From Trileptium ribeirensis (lineage: Eukaryota > Nematoda > Enoplea > Enoplida > Thoracostomopsidae): a stretch of DNA of 64,000 bases. The position numbers were made by a program, and so were the translations under genes. The DNA is taken from positions 1 to 64,000 of the forward strand of contig JASANE010027700.1 of NCBI GenBank assembly GCA_030248225.1, given 5' to 3'. Below, piece by piece: positions 45,310 through 57,143 of the stretch. The notes below the pieces were generated by a model, which ran no database searches, was not told the origin of the DNA, and worked only from the letters and a program-made list of their open reading frames with translations. Position 1 is the stretch's first letter; every line of letters begins with the position of its first letter.

Positions 45310-47036
45310 AGTTTTTGTTACATTTTCTCCGTGTTTATTTTTATATTATATATTGGCTCCTCTATAGTAGGGAAAGAAGGAGCTAGCAAATTGGAATTTC
45401 TCGGTTGCCAAATGGTAGCCGGGGGTAGTAATTGAAAAATATCAAAAACCTGGTTTTTACATCAAATTTAAAAATATGATTTTTAGGGCGTGTGTGGCGG
45501 ATTTGGTGGTGGCAAATTTTTTGGGGCTGAAGATTGGCTGTTCGCTGAGAAACTAGTTTCAATTGTTATGAATGTTCCAAAATACTGTCAAAATTAATTT
45601 TTGATCAGTTTATTTAATCCTTCCGTGCGATCGTGCCATTGAAGCGTACCTTTGCTTTGTTTCCTTGTGATTAATTTTGCACATCATGGCAGCTGATTTT
45701 TCAGTTATCGTATCGTTTTGGTGCAGCTAGCAGAGCAGTAAAGTAGTTTTAAGCACAACAAGCAGCTGAGTTTACTATAAAACAAGGGGCGTTTTATGCG
45801 GAATAGTAATCTAATGAACAGCCAACACTTTCGGAGTCATCTCTAGTTATGACCGACAGTGCAATTTATTGATTTGCTATCGGCATAACACATCTACCTG
45901 CTAACTCGCAACAGTTAATATTAACATAAGACCACGCTTTATATAGTGTGCACTCTAATTACATTTAGTGGACAGGTTTCTGTATGGTTACTACTGAATA
46001 TTATTGTCGTAAATTACTGTAACAACGCTGTTGAGGGTTTTGAGATATCTATAAGTCCCGTATGTGGTCGGTCAGTCAAAATGAAAGTGAAAACAATGTA
46101 TTTTTTGCAAAATACAGTCACAAACAAAAGTTAGTGTGCAAAAGACGGAAGCAGACTTGTAAAACCTGGCTAGTCCAAACCACGGAAATTATAGCCTGGG
46201 GCCCCCTGGCTCACCTGCCGGGGGACAATTTTTTTTGCCCAATTTTGTCGCGCTTAGATGTTTATTTTTCTCAGCAGGAGGCTTTGAGCCTGGGGCAGCC
46301 GAAAATGCCGGGCCTCCCGCCCCCCCCACTTTGGACTGGCCAGAAGATTGAGTCTGTCAGCGTCCGATGCAACATCGTCTTCCCGTGTTCATATGAATTG
46401 CGTTCGTCCGTGTCTTCGTAATCAGCGTCTGCGGTTAGACGTACCTTTGCCCATGAATAATAGTTAAATTCTAATATAATTAAATTTTAGTGTGATTCTA
46501 TCCATTTAATATTTAATTCCACCCATTACTTAATATTTAAACATTATACACGAAATGTACTACGTATACAGTTTCTGGCATTTTTAAATTATAACTTATT
46601 AACAGTAAGGACACAAGACTGAAAAAAATGTGTGGGATTGTGGTGGGATGGGGCGTAGTATGACCGAAAAAATCGTAACCCGTAATCGTAATGGGAGAAC
46701 GTAATGCCGTGTTACTATGAATTTATTTATATAAGTAACATTATGCATGCTTGGTAGATTTGCGAGAGATCGGCCTACACCGTACCTCGGACAAGTTTCT
46801 GCTGTATATACATTATTGAGTTAGTTGGTATATTACCGGAGGTGGGGACCAACTGCGTTGCCGTACCCGCACTCAAGCGCCCTCCCCCTCTGTTTTTCTG
46901 GCGGAGTCGTTCCACATCTCCTGGTGTTACTTTTGTTTGCAGTAAGCCAGCAAAAGTCTCATACATGTCTTACAGCCGCATTTTGTTGCAATCATATTTT
47001 GGCATAGGTTTGGTTTTAATGTGTAATTATTTTTAG
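45310..47036. other. Intron, no element recognised
   Basis: A 119-codon open stretch (46062-46421) with Pro/Gly-rich end and no domain is left uncalled. A C/G-rich patch lies at 46195-46340. Confidence 0.4.
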
Positions 47037-47237
47037 CGCTAATATTTGTTTACGATTTTCACGCTGGTGCCGAAACCTTGAAATCGCGACATTTTGGCAA
47101 TTCTCTTTTGACATCGCCTCTTGGCAGTGGTGCTTCAGCGAGCAGTGGTAGATCAACGGCAGGGACAATGATTAATGGCTACGGACCACACCATGATCCG
47201 ACCACGGATGCTAATAACCTACTTCACCATCTTAAGC
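47037..47237 (+). CDS. PAN3: PAN3 exon, pseudokinase hinge and lineage-specific loop
   Basis: Acceptor ttttag, donor gtaggt, entering with two bases and leaving with one. LIFVYDFHAGAETLKSRHF is the conserved PAN3 hinge segment. It is followed by about 45 residues of Ser/Gly/Thr/Asn-rich sequence (SGASASSGRSTAG, HHDPTTDANNLLHHLK) where other animals have a variable loop. The exon joins in phase to 52880. The loop is the variable part; the hinge is what makes the call safe. Confidence 0.97.
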
Positions 47238-47239
47238 GT

Positions 47240-50200
47240 AGGTTTTACTAACTTTTAGCATTTTCTTTGTGCTTGTAAATCACGAAGCGGGGAGGTCTGA
47301 TCGAGTGTGGCTACTCTGCTGTTATTGAGCATCTTCGTGTTCGAAATTCACGTCAATAAGACTGCTGAAAGTCCCATGATAGCAATACTCTGGCAGGACT
47401 CCAATGACAATGCTACGATCATTTTAGTCATAATTATATTAAAGCCGAAGACCTCTTCATTTCTTTTCCCATCATCATCCCAATGAACAAAAACGAGAAA
47501 CAAAAATTTTTTATAATTATAAAGCACAGATTTTAAGAAAAATTAATATTTAAAGATTGACTTTTCCGTAGTAGGGCGCTTAAGACTTGCCTTATTTGAT
47601 GCATATCACGCAAATACAACTATTTTTTCGTATTTAGAAATCCCGAAACAACGATGATCTACAAACATCTGTATTGAAAAAGTGACGAAATCTAATAACT
47701 TTTAGTGCGAAAACATACAAAATTTAAACTTTGCCTCTAGCAAAGTTATTGGTTTCTTTTGGCTCAGTATTTGAACTTTGAAATTTCACAAACATTTTTG
47801 CAGGCATACTAAAGAATTTTTATGTTTATTATTAACAATGTGTGTGTTTTAACCAGTTTTCGTGTTTTTGCGTATTAATGTTCGGAAATGGCACATTATT
47901 GGGCCCTGCCTTTTCCAAAACCTCCCGATTGTTGGGCTCCCTTGGAAAAATTTCGGCTCCTGGTAACAAAATGTCCCTGACTTGACTTTCCTTGTTATAA
48001 ACGCCGTAAAAACTTACTTTCTTTCACGGCAAAAAGAGAAATTGCAGCAACGTACTATAAGTTATTGAATTCGGAGATGGAGAAGCGCTAGCTTCGGAAT
48101 GGAAGAATTATTCTCACTAGGTCGCACTATGGCGAAGAAGATGGGCGTCCGTTTATTTTTTTCTTTGTAAACAGGACTTCGTTATCTCAACATAAACCGA
48201 TATGGATGTGTGAGGTCTGATATCAAAGCTAAAATACTCTGGATGTGCCTTTTGGAAGTTTTATTACGATTCGACACTCCCAGGTCCCACCACAGGGGTC
48301 AAAGTGGGGATCCCAGGGGTACATGGTTAAAATGGGTCATTTTTGCTCATAACTCGGCAACCCTTGAGCCGATTTCAATCATTTTGAAATATGTGTCCTA
48401 AGAAGCTTTATTTAAGGGTATATAAGACATTTTGGTCTGATCCCTATGGGGCATAGGGGACTTTAGCAAATAGTCAAATTTCCAAAATTTTGGTCAAACT
48501 TTGTCGAGGTGTAGCTATGTAACTACTCAAGCCATCCGAGCGACATTTGGTATGTGTGCGGGGCTACCTGTAGGTGTCAACAGATTTCTAGGAACGAACC
48601 CTGGGTCAATTGGTATTTGAGGCCAAAGCTGTGCCCGACGCCATATATAGTCATCTGTGGCATTACCGCTTCTAACGGTATATTAATAGATTATAAGTTC
48701 ATATGGGTTTTCATGGGTTTTTGAAATCATTTTGGTTTCAAATCTTCAATTTATTTAAACGTATCTCTTCGTGTAGAGATAGTTATATGAATGGTCGAGA
48801 CAAGGCGAGTGGTGTGAAAGGGGACGAGTGTCATGCGGTCTGGTGGAACAAATTTTGTTTATGTTTTCTGTGCTACTGTGCTTTTGTTAAGATTCTGATA
48901 TATACATAGATTACATAATCACGATTCGTAAGCAGTTCTGAGGTAGAGTTAACCCTGGTAGGGTGCGTAGATATCTGGCTATCAGTTTTGCTGCATCTAT
49001 GCCTAATTGAACAGCAGATTAATAAATATTTTTTGTTGAGTTACATCTTTGCCTCGTAACAGGAATATATTTTTAGTGAGTTGTTCCACTGTATGTTAAC
49101 GTTACAGTTTCTCATTTCTCTGAATTCATACACTTGGCATGTCGCCAAGATTCTAGCACAATAATGAAACAAAGTTTTAGATCGAAGAATATATCCTGGA
49201 GCTACTGCTTGACATCAGAGGAACGATTTTCTGGTATAACATTCTTGTAACCAGACTTTGATCGGCAAGAAGAGTACATTTGGTTTTGCTTGTAGTGTAT
49301 TGTCAAAAAGCACACTATTGCACACCAGTGTAATAGGTTGCCTCTTTATCGGGCTTCCTGCGATATTGTAGTAACAGTGATCAAAACCATCATACATTGC
49401 TAAATTTTTGCGCAGAATGCCAACGATCAGATGATGCTAAATCACCTCTGTAGCTATTCTTTGTCAATATTCTAAGAAATTAGCACATGTAAGATATACT
49501 ACAAAAGGTGCCAAACTAGTGACCAATATTATGTAAACTTGTCTGCTAGAGATAGATCATCCTGTTTCTTAGTTACTGTATTGATGCAGATTTATATTAT
49601 TAAATAAACGAAGCTTATGTTTTCTGTAGCTCATGAACGGATGGGCTTATATCCGAAATTTTATACGATATATTAGTTGCGCTTAATGTAGCAACTACTG
49701 TAAGATGTGCACAGAGATAACGAAAAAGACGGATTAAAAAATTATTGATTCTAAGTTAGAATCATTTCGCTAGACTAAAATATAACGAATTCAATCTGTG
49801 TAGAAACAAATCGAGTAGATTCAAATCAAAATTTCTTGAACGGATTCAAGTTAAATAATTTCTACTTCAGCCCATGTGCGGCCAACTTTATATATTAATG
49901 GAATCAAACCAACATTGTTTTAGAATTAATGCTATTGCTCATTTTACAAGAAAAATTATTGCTCTTGCTACTAGAATGAATTCTACTACCGTTTAGACTT
50001 AATTCTGCTCAATTTTATTCTAGCAGCCATTTTCTAATTATCGATTTAGCTAGAAACTAATCTAATTTGAACACATTCTAGTATAGCGGAATCAAATATA
50101 TTTGAATAGGCTCAATTTTGAATAATTTCTGCTAGAGTTAAATTCAGAATATACTTTATTCAAGACATGGAATTGATTCTAGCCCTCAATTTTACCATCT

Positions 50201-50250
50201 AGCTGCACAAACCGTCGGCACATATTGTTGAAAGCATTTATGGAATCCAG
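47240..50250. other. Intron, mostly unassigned
   Basis: A module 'GCTCATAACTCGGCAACCC' near 48340 belongs to the CATAACTC group of repeat starts. The stretch 49730-50170 is rich in TAGAATT/AATTCTA words, including a near-perfect palindrome GATTCTAAGTTAGAATC near 49748. No exon recognised. Confidence 0.45.
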
Positions 50251-50330
50251 TGTGTAGTGAGTGAAAGCGAACAATTTTTACTAGCTTTATAGTGGTGATA
50301 TTTAAACAATGTGCGTTATTGGGTTTCGAT

Positions 50331-50440
50331 GACACGCATAACTCAACTTTCTATCTTGATGGATTGATTTGCACGGCACCTCATTTAAAAGCCTGCAATT
50401 TCTATTTTTAGCCTGCCTTTTAGTTATGCGCGAAATCGGA
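50331..50440 (+). repeat. Dispersed repeat family D, copy 1
   Basis: 'GACACGCATAACTCAACTT', 'CATTTnAAAGCnTG', 'TTTAGTTATGCGC' and 'AAAnCCG' match 56510-56615 in order. Confidence 0.75.
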
Positions 50441-50519
50441 TTCAAACTTCTTCCTTCTGAAAAAAAGTGGCCCAAGTGATCGGATCCAGAAGGATCGGAA
50501 AAAACCACGTTTTTTATTG

Positions 50520-51070
50520 TATCTCAATAACCGGTTAAGATATCTGTGTCAAGTTGGGATCATTTTAGCGAGCATATAAGTTCTATTGGACTATAATGCT
50601 TGGCTACGCTGCATTGTGACCACTTGGGATTTGTGCTAAGATGAGTTTTTAAATCAGCCCATGAGTCCAAAATACAGGAAAACGGTAATATTCAAGTAAC
50701 AGCTCGAACTATAGGTTTTTGGTATTATGTAGAACAATTATTTCTCTATATATGTGCCCAAGATGCACTACTATTGTCGTTATTTCGCGACAGGATTGGC
50801 TCAAAATTCTTTTAGACCCAAAATCCACGAAAACAGCAATATCACCGTCGCCGTCCGAGCTATGGGTGTTTATGGTATGATTTTATAGAGCATCCTCAAT
50901 AAATCTGCGCATTATGAGATGATATTGTTGCTATCTACGCTGCCTTTCTGCATCTGATCAAAGTGGGTTTTTGATGAGACAAAACATATGAAAACAAATA
51001 TATCCACATCTTCTTGAGCTTTATGGATGTTATCGGTCTTGTTTCGTAGAGCAATAATTCTTTGTGTAGC
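50520..51070. repeat. Degenerate tandem repeat, about 160-bp units
   Basis: Three units built on 'CCAnAAnACAnGAAAACnG', 'AATATC', 'CGAGCTnTnGGTnTT.GGTnT' and 'GTAGAnCA' start near 50660, 50820 and 50980; an earlier partial unit starts near 50520. A single unit of the same kind is at about 2735-2830. Confidence 0.7.
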
Positions 51071-51419
51071 AGCACAACGTAAATACGGGAGTATTATATC
51101 TTCAAATATTCAGGCTATATTATATCATGGCTGATATTAGGTTCGATTTGTAAGTTGAGGAAGGATATAGCTGTGTACGTCTCCGTGTTGCAAAATCAAC
51201 AGTACAAAAGTGAATAAAAGCAACTATAACAAAAACAACTAAAACGCCGTTAGTGTCTCCGTTGGTACAGTAGCTTGAATATGTTTGGATGTATTTGGAT
51301 TAAATTTTGTCAGTGTTTCTACCTGTAATCATAACATCGTCCAAACTATAGAATAGCTAATCCATGTCTAAAAACACCATCATGGATAAAGATTTGTGTT
51401 CCCACGTTATAATTGCGTT

Positions 51420-52060
51420 AGAATCTGACGTGCCCCAATGGTTCCTCGACCCAAAATTCGAAAATTTGTTCTGACATTCTGGGCGGCTGAAAATTTTCAC
51501 TTAGGGGTTTTCGGACATGGGAAACTAATTGCCGGTGTGGGTTTTGCTCTGTGACCCATTGTTCCATGGGTACTGGGGTATTTAGCCTCCAAGGTTCGGG
51601 GTCAGAGAGCAAAATAAAGGGTTTTTACCTCATTTTACTACCTTTCACGGAAGCAAGGGTATTTTTATCTTAACTTTGGAATTTTTTCTCCGATTGGTTC
51701 TGTTGTATAGTAAAATGATAAATGCCGATGCCTCTTGTTCGTTTTTTGATCAAGGCTCCGGTTCATAGGGTTTGAGGTATGGCACCCCCGTGGTTCCTTG
51801 ACCCAAGATTCGAAAATTTGTTCTGACGTCCTGGGCGACTGAAAAGTTTTACTTGGGTGTTTTTCGGACATGGCAAACTCATTGCAGGTGTTGATTTTGC
51901 TCTACGATCCAAGGTTCTATGGGTATGACGCCGCCATGGTTCATTGACCCGAAATTCGTAATTTTACTGTTACGTCCTGGGAGGTTGATAGCTTGCACTT
52001 GGGGGTTTTGGGGGCATGGGAAACTTATTGCCGGTGTTAGTTTTGTTTTAACTTAGTGCG
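51420..52060. repeat. Long dispersed repeat with 355-bp internal period, copy 2
   Basis: Collinear with 25690-26310, with units near 51430 and 51785 sharing 'GTTCCTCGACCC', 'ATTCGAAAATTTGTTCTGAC' and 'CCAAGGTTCGGGGTCAGAGA'. Same orientation as copy 1. Confidence 0.85.
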
Positions 52061-52879
52061 GTATTGCGTGATATCCACATATAGCATATCGACGCATGCT
52101 AGCGAGAGCTGATTGGCTGGTATCACAAAAGGCGTTGCTGTACCCATGCTTCGCTAATCTTCTGCAATCTCGAATAATCAGTAATTAATATGTGTTCTGT
52201 TAATTAATTCTGTTTGCGAACTTCGTTTTTGTTTATGAAATTAGTCATACTGCTAACCTACATTACGAGCTAGGTGGCCACATCTTCGGGCGTTTCATTA
52301 TTTTGAATGTTTCGTAATGTTATATTGAGCATTGTTTGTTCACTAGGCTATTTTTATTTTCCGTTTTTCTTTGTTTGCTGGAAGCTGATATTTAAAACTA
52401 AAAGTCCTTTGGAATTATATCTTCCATGCGCATAATAATGTGCTTTTGGTACACCGGTAGGGAGTTTAGTAGCCTGGAATTTCGTCCCACTGTCTGCTGT
52501 CCGCAACACTATCCACTGTTTGAAAAAGAACATCCTGCTACACAATTTATATTGTCAGTAAAACAGTCCTCTTGCTCATGAAACAACCAGTAATGCAAGT
52601 CATACGTAAACCTAGCGCAAAATCAAGATTTTGCTGTACACATTGTTTGTACTGAAATTTTTTTATTTTTCGCTATGTATAATGTTAGCTTTCCAGGCGT
52701 TGATGAATGCTATGTCGTATCTAGTTCGTCAAAAAGTGACTAATTTCAACTTTTATAGCTTACTAAGTTTTATCTGGTTCCAGTGTCTGTAAACTATGTA
52801 TAAATGTATTCTACACTTATACTGCGTATTATCCATGTTAATATTTATATATATGCTATATTGTGTGTTGGACTTTTAG

Positions 52880-53033
52880 GGGCTCCGCACGCCAAAACAA
52901 ATCCACTTCTTCCCGAACCGCTCATCTGGTGTTATATTGTACAAATTTGTTCGGCACTCCGTGCAATACATTCTGGTGGACTGGCAGCACGAACAATCGA
53001 CCCGTCGAAAATAATACTTGTCGGAAAATCAAA
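52880..53033 (+). CDS. PAN3: PAN3 exon, pseudokinase C-lobe
   Basis: Acceptor cttttag, donor gtattt; enters with two bases and leaves two. LLPEPLIWCYIVQICSALR followed by AIHSGGLAARTIDPSKI and LVGKSK is an unmistakable match to the PAN3 C-lobe helix E and the degenerate catalytic loop (HRD replaced, as in all PAN3). Upstream junction reads LLHHLKR-APHAKTNP. This exon and the pair at 45184/47037 are the strongest evidence for the PAN3 assignment. Confidence 0.98.
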
Positions 53034-53039
53034 GTATTT

Positions 53040-54084
53040 GCGTTATTGTTTGCTTGTTTAGTGATGGTATTCCTAACTGTCGAATCAATTTATTGGCAGT
53101 TAAGACACTATCTTAGTTCACTTTTGCTACTACGGATACTCGGGGTATTGTATTTCGTCATTTTTATCTGATTGTAAAGGAATAAAATTCCAGTTGAAAT
53201 ACTTTTTGGAAATTAGTGATGTAACCGGCCCCTGACTGCTAGATAGCATGCAGTGGTGCAATACATTTTTTCATAAGAATGCGTAGCGAGATCTTTTCTA
53301 GATTGATATATAGTCTTAGACATTTCCGACTCATGTTCTAGCAAATGATTAGTGAAATAGCCATCATCGTTTGTAAATTACATTACACAGTTTTATTAAT
53401 TTTACATTAGTATTTTGCGGTATGTAGAGCCGTAAATTTTAACTGTATGTAATTTATAAGCACTGTGCCAAAAACAAATTTGAAATGTTTTATAAATCTG
53501 GTGACAGATGCGAGATTTGAAATTGTTGTCTAGGCGGTTCAGTAATGAAATATCGGTAGGACGAGAGAAAATTTTGTGGGTATTTTGGAAATTAATTTGT
53601 TAATTTGAATTTTATTAAATATAAATAATGTACAGGCATCGTTACCCAAAACCGATTTCACAAAATCCGCATTTAGCTTGCTGCAAGTTTGTTGTATTTT
53701 AATTTTCGTGGGCTAAAAGCTGTGTACGGCACGTTTGACAGATGTCTTTACCGCTGGTGTTATACAAGTATTAAAAACTAAAATGCCATAAGAAACTAAG
53801 TAAAAGCTGTTCCAATGCTCTCAAACTAGTGTATTTAAAATGGATGCTGGACTTGTCGGTAAACGATTAGCTCCACGTGAAGTTGCAATCCTTGCGCTTA
53901 TTGTGAGTTAATAGCTGTTTTATTTAATTTTTGAAGTTGACTGGAGAATATGTAAACTAAGTTTGGAATTTTAGCGTTATTTTGTGGTGTTCGCCACACT
54001 TGTATTGGTGCACGCTTGCACATTGATACAGTTTAGTTTCGTTTCATATCAAATACTGTGCTGTCTTTCAGTTCTGCTGTCTAG
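53040..54084 (+). other. Intron; contains a 21-codon ATG exon-like segment
   Basis: An ATG at 53840 starts 21 codons (MDAGLVGKRLAPREVAILAL and one Ile) ending at a gtgagt donor (53903). A tttag acceptor at 53974 reopens in the same phase at 53975 and runs to a stop ending at 54178. This 72-nt 'intron' and 88-residue hydrophobic product overlap the PAN3 exon at 54085. Confidence 0.4.
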
Positions 54085-54172
54085 GTTGAACGAGACCCGC
54101 GCCGCTATTCTGGATCCAGTTCCTCCCGAGCTTCTGCTGAATGGTTTTTATATTTTATGGTACTATTGCTGG
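54085..54172 (+). CDS. PAN3: Likely PAN3 exon, pseudokinase C-lobe (weakly conserved)
   Basis: Placed here by phase: the exon ending at 53033 leaves two bases and the exon at 57627 needs phase 0, so the connecting exon must be 1 mod 3 in length. Acceptor tgtctag and donor gtgtaa give 88 bases, 29 open codons, LNETRAAILDPVPPELLLNG and then FYILWYYCW, followed across the junction by QEDLTSFG. The family has (R)x(L/V)N, a short hydrophobic run, FDV/LDP, and an aromatic/Gln stretch before (Q)xDL, which this resembles only loosely. The donor is weak. The same bases also fit the second exon of a small two-exon ORF starting at 53840. PAN3 assignment is more likely than not. Confidence 0.5.
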
Positions 54173-54179
54173 GTGTAAA

Positions 54180-55110
54180 TGGGCCAGTTTAACCTTTGCT
54201 GCTATGATACATTTCCCTAATGATGTTAACTGGATTATTCTTATATTTTGCTGCTGTATATTACAGAACTCTATTTTGTATTTCAGTGTTTTCATCTCTA
54301 TGTAGCTGTTTTAGTTTCAAGGGTATAACGTGCTACAAAGAAGCTTCTTCAGCTATACATTGTCGTTGTTTTAGTTGAGTTTAGCCTTGTTAAAACAGGA
54401 TGTATCACGATCCGTTTTAACAAAACGACGTGGTTTCCAGTACTAATTTTCATGAACGATCAGGGTGAGCCTCTAGAAACTTTCAGGGGATGTATTTTTG
54501 GAATGTGGTCAACTTTAAAGTTAACATAAACTCTTAATCCCTGGTTTTTGTTGCGTCCGATCTTTATTTCTAAACTGGGTGGTCACCGTCAAATTAATAG
54601 TATTCCTGACCAGCCCGGATAGATCTGTTTAATAAAACAAAACCAAGATGGTGCTGAAAACTTGACCCAGCTATTATATATGGCCTGCAGCATTCCTTCG
54701 TCAAATTTAAAATAATAATGTTTCTTGTATGTGTTACCGCAATGCACAACTGCAAAAAATTTTACTTTGCGTGTTTACTTTCAAGAGTGATTTTGGTGTA
54801 AACGTGTGCCTTTATAGCCTACAATACTTTATAATAACGTTACCATAGAGACGAGGATTTGGGGTCTGGGCTCGGCTCTGATCCAGAGCCGAGCTGATCA
54901 TGCTACGCCTAAAGAGCCGGACCTCACTCTAAAATCATTTTTTGAGATACCGAGCCGAAACTAGTATTTCTACACAAGCTAGGGTTGCTCTTAAAAGCTC
55001 ATTTCTAAAGCAACAAACAACTGATGTACAAACAAGTAGTCCGCCAATTCCAAGAATAAACCAAAAAGTTACACCAGTATTGGTTCTTAACAGCTCTAAA
55101 AGAAACTATA
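54180..55110. other. Intron with an 11-bp-stem hairpin
   Basis: GCTCGGCTCTG-ATC-CAGAGCCGAGC at 54870-54894 is a perfect 11-bp stem with a 3-base loop, followed by GAGCCGGACC and GAGCCGAAAC. Nothing else recognised. Confidence 0.75.
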
Positions 55111-55119
55111 ATTGAAACA

Positions 55120-55460
55120 CAATGAGCGAAGCGTTCCGAGTTCCCACTTTGGGCGCTAGGGAGAAAGATCCTGAAAATTCGTTTTTGTATGTTTCTGTCA
55201 TGCATAACTCACCTTCGAGTAGATGGATTTCGATTCCGTTTTTTACTCGATAGCAAAAGTTAGGAGGACGTGCCCTTAACTTGAACGGGAACAGCTTCGG
55301 CTGCATCTTCGTTATCAAAATGGCAAAACAGATCTTAAGACTTTTTGCCAAATCTAGCCATACGGGAGCCAGTCTTTCGCAACACATCTCGCGACACAGG
55401 CTTCGCATTGAAAAACCAAGAACACCATGTAGAACCAGCTCATCGAGACCACCACTTTTT
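55120..55460 (+). repeat. Dispersed repeat family B, copy 2
   Basis: 'GAGCGAAGCG', 'GGGCGCTAGGG', 'GCATAACTCACCTTCGAGTA', 'GATGGATTTCGATTCCG', 'TTTGCCAAATCTAGCCATAC', 'CGCGACACAGGCTTCGCATT', 'CTCATCGAGACCACCAC'. The complementary strand holds a 154-codon frame (55106-55570) that has no recognisable domain but resembles the minus frame of the copy at 0.7 kb. Confidence 0.85.
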
Positions 55461-55669
55461 TGGGCAACCACTGCCTGGGCTGCTGTGCGCCTGAATATGC
55501 TTCGTCGACCCTTTGCCTGAAACATTGATTTTTCAAATCCCGGCATGCTATTATGTGCTTTACCTAACAACGAGTGTCTGTTAGGTCATAAAGTACACTC
55601 AGTACGGTGGTTTACCCTATTTCCAAAATGTAGTATGTTTTCATTTGCTTGGTTGTTTATTGCTTGCAG

Positions 55670-55960
55670 GGCATCAAGAACGGTGTATTATAGATTTTTC
55701 GGTACGCTCAACACCTGGTTTTGTTATCTAGAGTCCAGCGCGAATATTTCATACCTTTCCAGATGTTTTCAGTGAGTTAGGGTCATTGAATCCGATTGCT
55801 AGAATATAGTCTGTATTCACTATCGTGGTTATGTATTCCGTGCATGGTATGGATTATATTTTATGTTGTATAGGTTTTTCGACACGCTAGATTCGATGGC
55901 TTGATGATCTAGAGACCAGCAAGAATACTTCGTGTGTTTTCAGTTGTTCTTGGCTGGGTT
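55670..55960 (+). repeat. Tandem pair of about 170-bp units (follows family B)
   Basis: 'GATTTTTCGGTACGCT', 'GGTTTTGTTATCTAGAGTCC', 'AGCGCGAATATTTCATnCC' then 'ATAGTCTGT..' and a repeat beginning 'GTTTTTCGACACGCTAGATT' match the arrangement at 60700-60960. Confidence 0.7.
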
Positions 55961-55964
55961 ACTG

Positions 55965-56175
55965 TCCTGGCCTGTCCACAGTGCAGGGCCCCACTTTCGT
56001 GAGATTTTCAAACTGTTCGCACCCTTAAACCCCTCATATCCCACTAAATTCAAATATTTTATGTTAAAATATATGTTTTTCTATGCAAACATGTTTTTAG
56101 ACATTACTTACCACTATTTCTAATGCTAAAACGTCGTTTTATGGTTTCAAAATACATGCATGGCAGTAATACTAC
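55965..56175 (-). repeat. Dispersed repeat family A, copy in reverse orientation
   Basis: Reverse complement of the family A 3' half: 'CTGTCCACAGTG', 'TTTCGTGAGATTTTC', 'CACTATTTCTAATGCTAAAA' followed by CGTCGTTTTATGG. The only inverted copy found. Confidence 0.85.
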
Positions 56176-56399
56176 ATCAAAATATGGGAATTTATTATTT
56201 TTAAGCAAAATGTATTCTTCTTAGTTTTCGATGGCTGTGGACATCCAGAGATCGACAAGGTTTTAGGAATTTTAACGGGTTCAGGGTTTCAAAGGTGTTA
56301 GTGTATTATATACGTCAAACACAAAGCCTGTTACAAGTGATTACTCACAGTGACCACTTGATGAAACCACTCTCGCTCCGTTTCACCCTCACGTGCAAG

Positions 56400-56620
56400 A
56401 CACTAGTTTAATAGTTGAATTCTGAGTGAGTGAAACGAGCGAAGTGAAGAATTCTTACTAACCAGGAGTGTGAAATTTGACAGCGTCTGTTTGTGGGTTT
56501 TTTCGGGTGACACGCATAACTCAACTTCTGATAGGCAGATCAGGTCGTGCGATACCTCTCATTTGAAAGCTTGAAATCTCTATTTGTGCCCTTTAGTTAG
56601 GCGCAAAAACCGAAAGGTCC
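56400..56620 (+). repeat. Dispersed repeat family D, copy 2
   Basis: Starts after a 'GAGTGAAACGAGCGAAGTGA' edge; 'GACACGCATAACTCAACTT' near 56510 and 'CTCATTTGAAAGCTTGAAAT' match 50331-50440. Confidence 0.7.
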
Positions 56621-57143
56621 CAAAGTGGAGTCCCTAGCGAATAATTTTCTGAAAGCTGTGGAATTTTTTAGACTTCTGTTGAACTGCTGCGGTATCCTCG
56701 ATGTGCTGACGTTGGATCAAACTTCTTCTAATCCACTTTCCGTGATACAGCATTATCAGGTTAGTAAATAAAACGATTTTGAATTGAGATGTTGGGAATT
56801 TCCAAGTAATGACGAGGTTTTGCTTTGGCCCTTTAAGGGAACGTCTTGTCGGCTTCATGGTCGTGCTTGTGTGAAGACTTAAAATTATTGAAGTAGGTTT
56901 GTCCAGCAAGAAGTAAGATCACTATTTCAGCGATGTGGAAACTTCGCAAGACAAGGGCTGCCTGCGACATTTCTAGATTGCTGCAAAAATTCGTCTGTTT
57001 TGTCCTCCCGCCCTTCTCCACAGCAGTAAATCACTTTTGCTAAACATCAAACCGGAAATAATCTGCACACCTGCACAATCATTTCAGCATTAGATGTAAC
57101 AGCCATGAATTTGGGTGTGTCTGAAATAGGAATAAATATGATC

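Noticed and set aside
46062..46421. 119-codon plus-strand frame
   Set aside because: Ends in low-complexity Pro/Leu/Gly sequence over a C-rich patch; no domain and no fitting splice phase with PAN3 neighbours.
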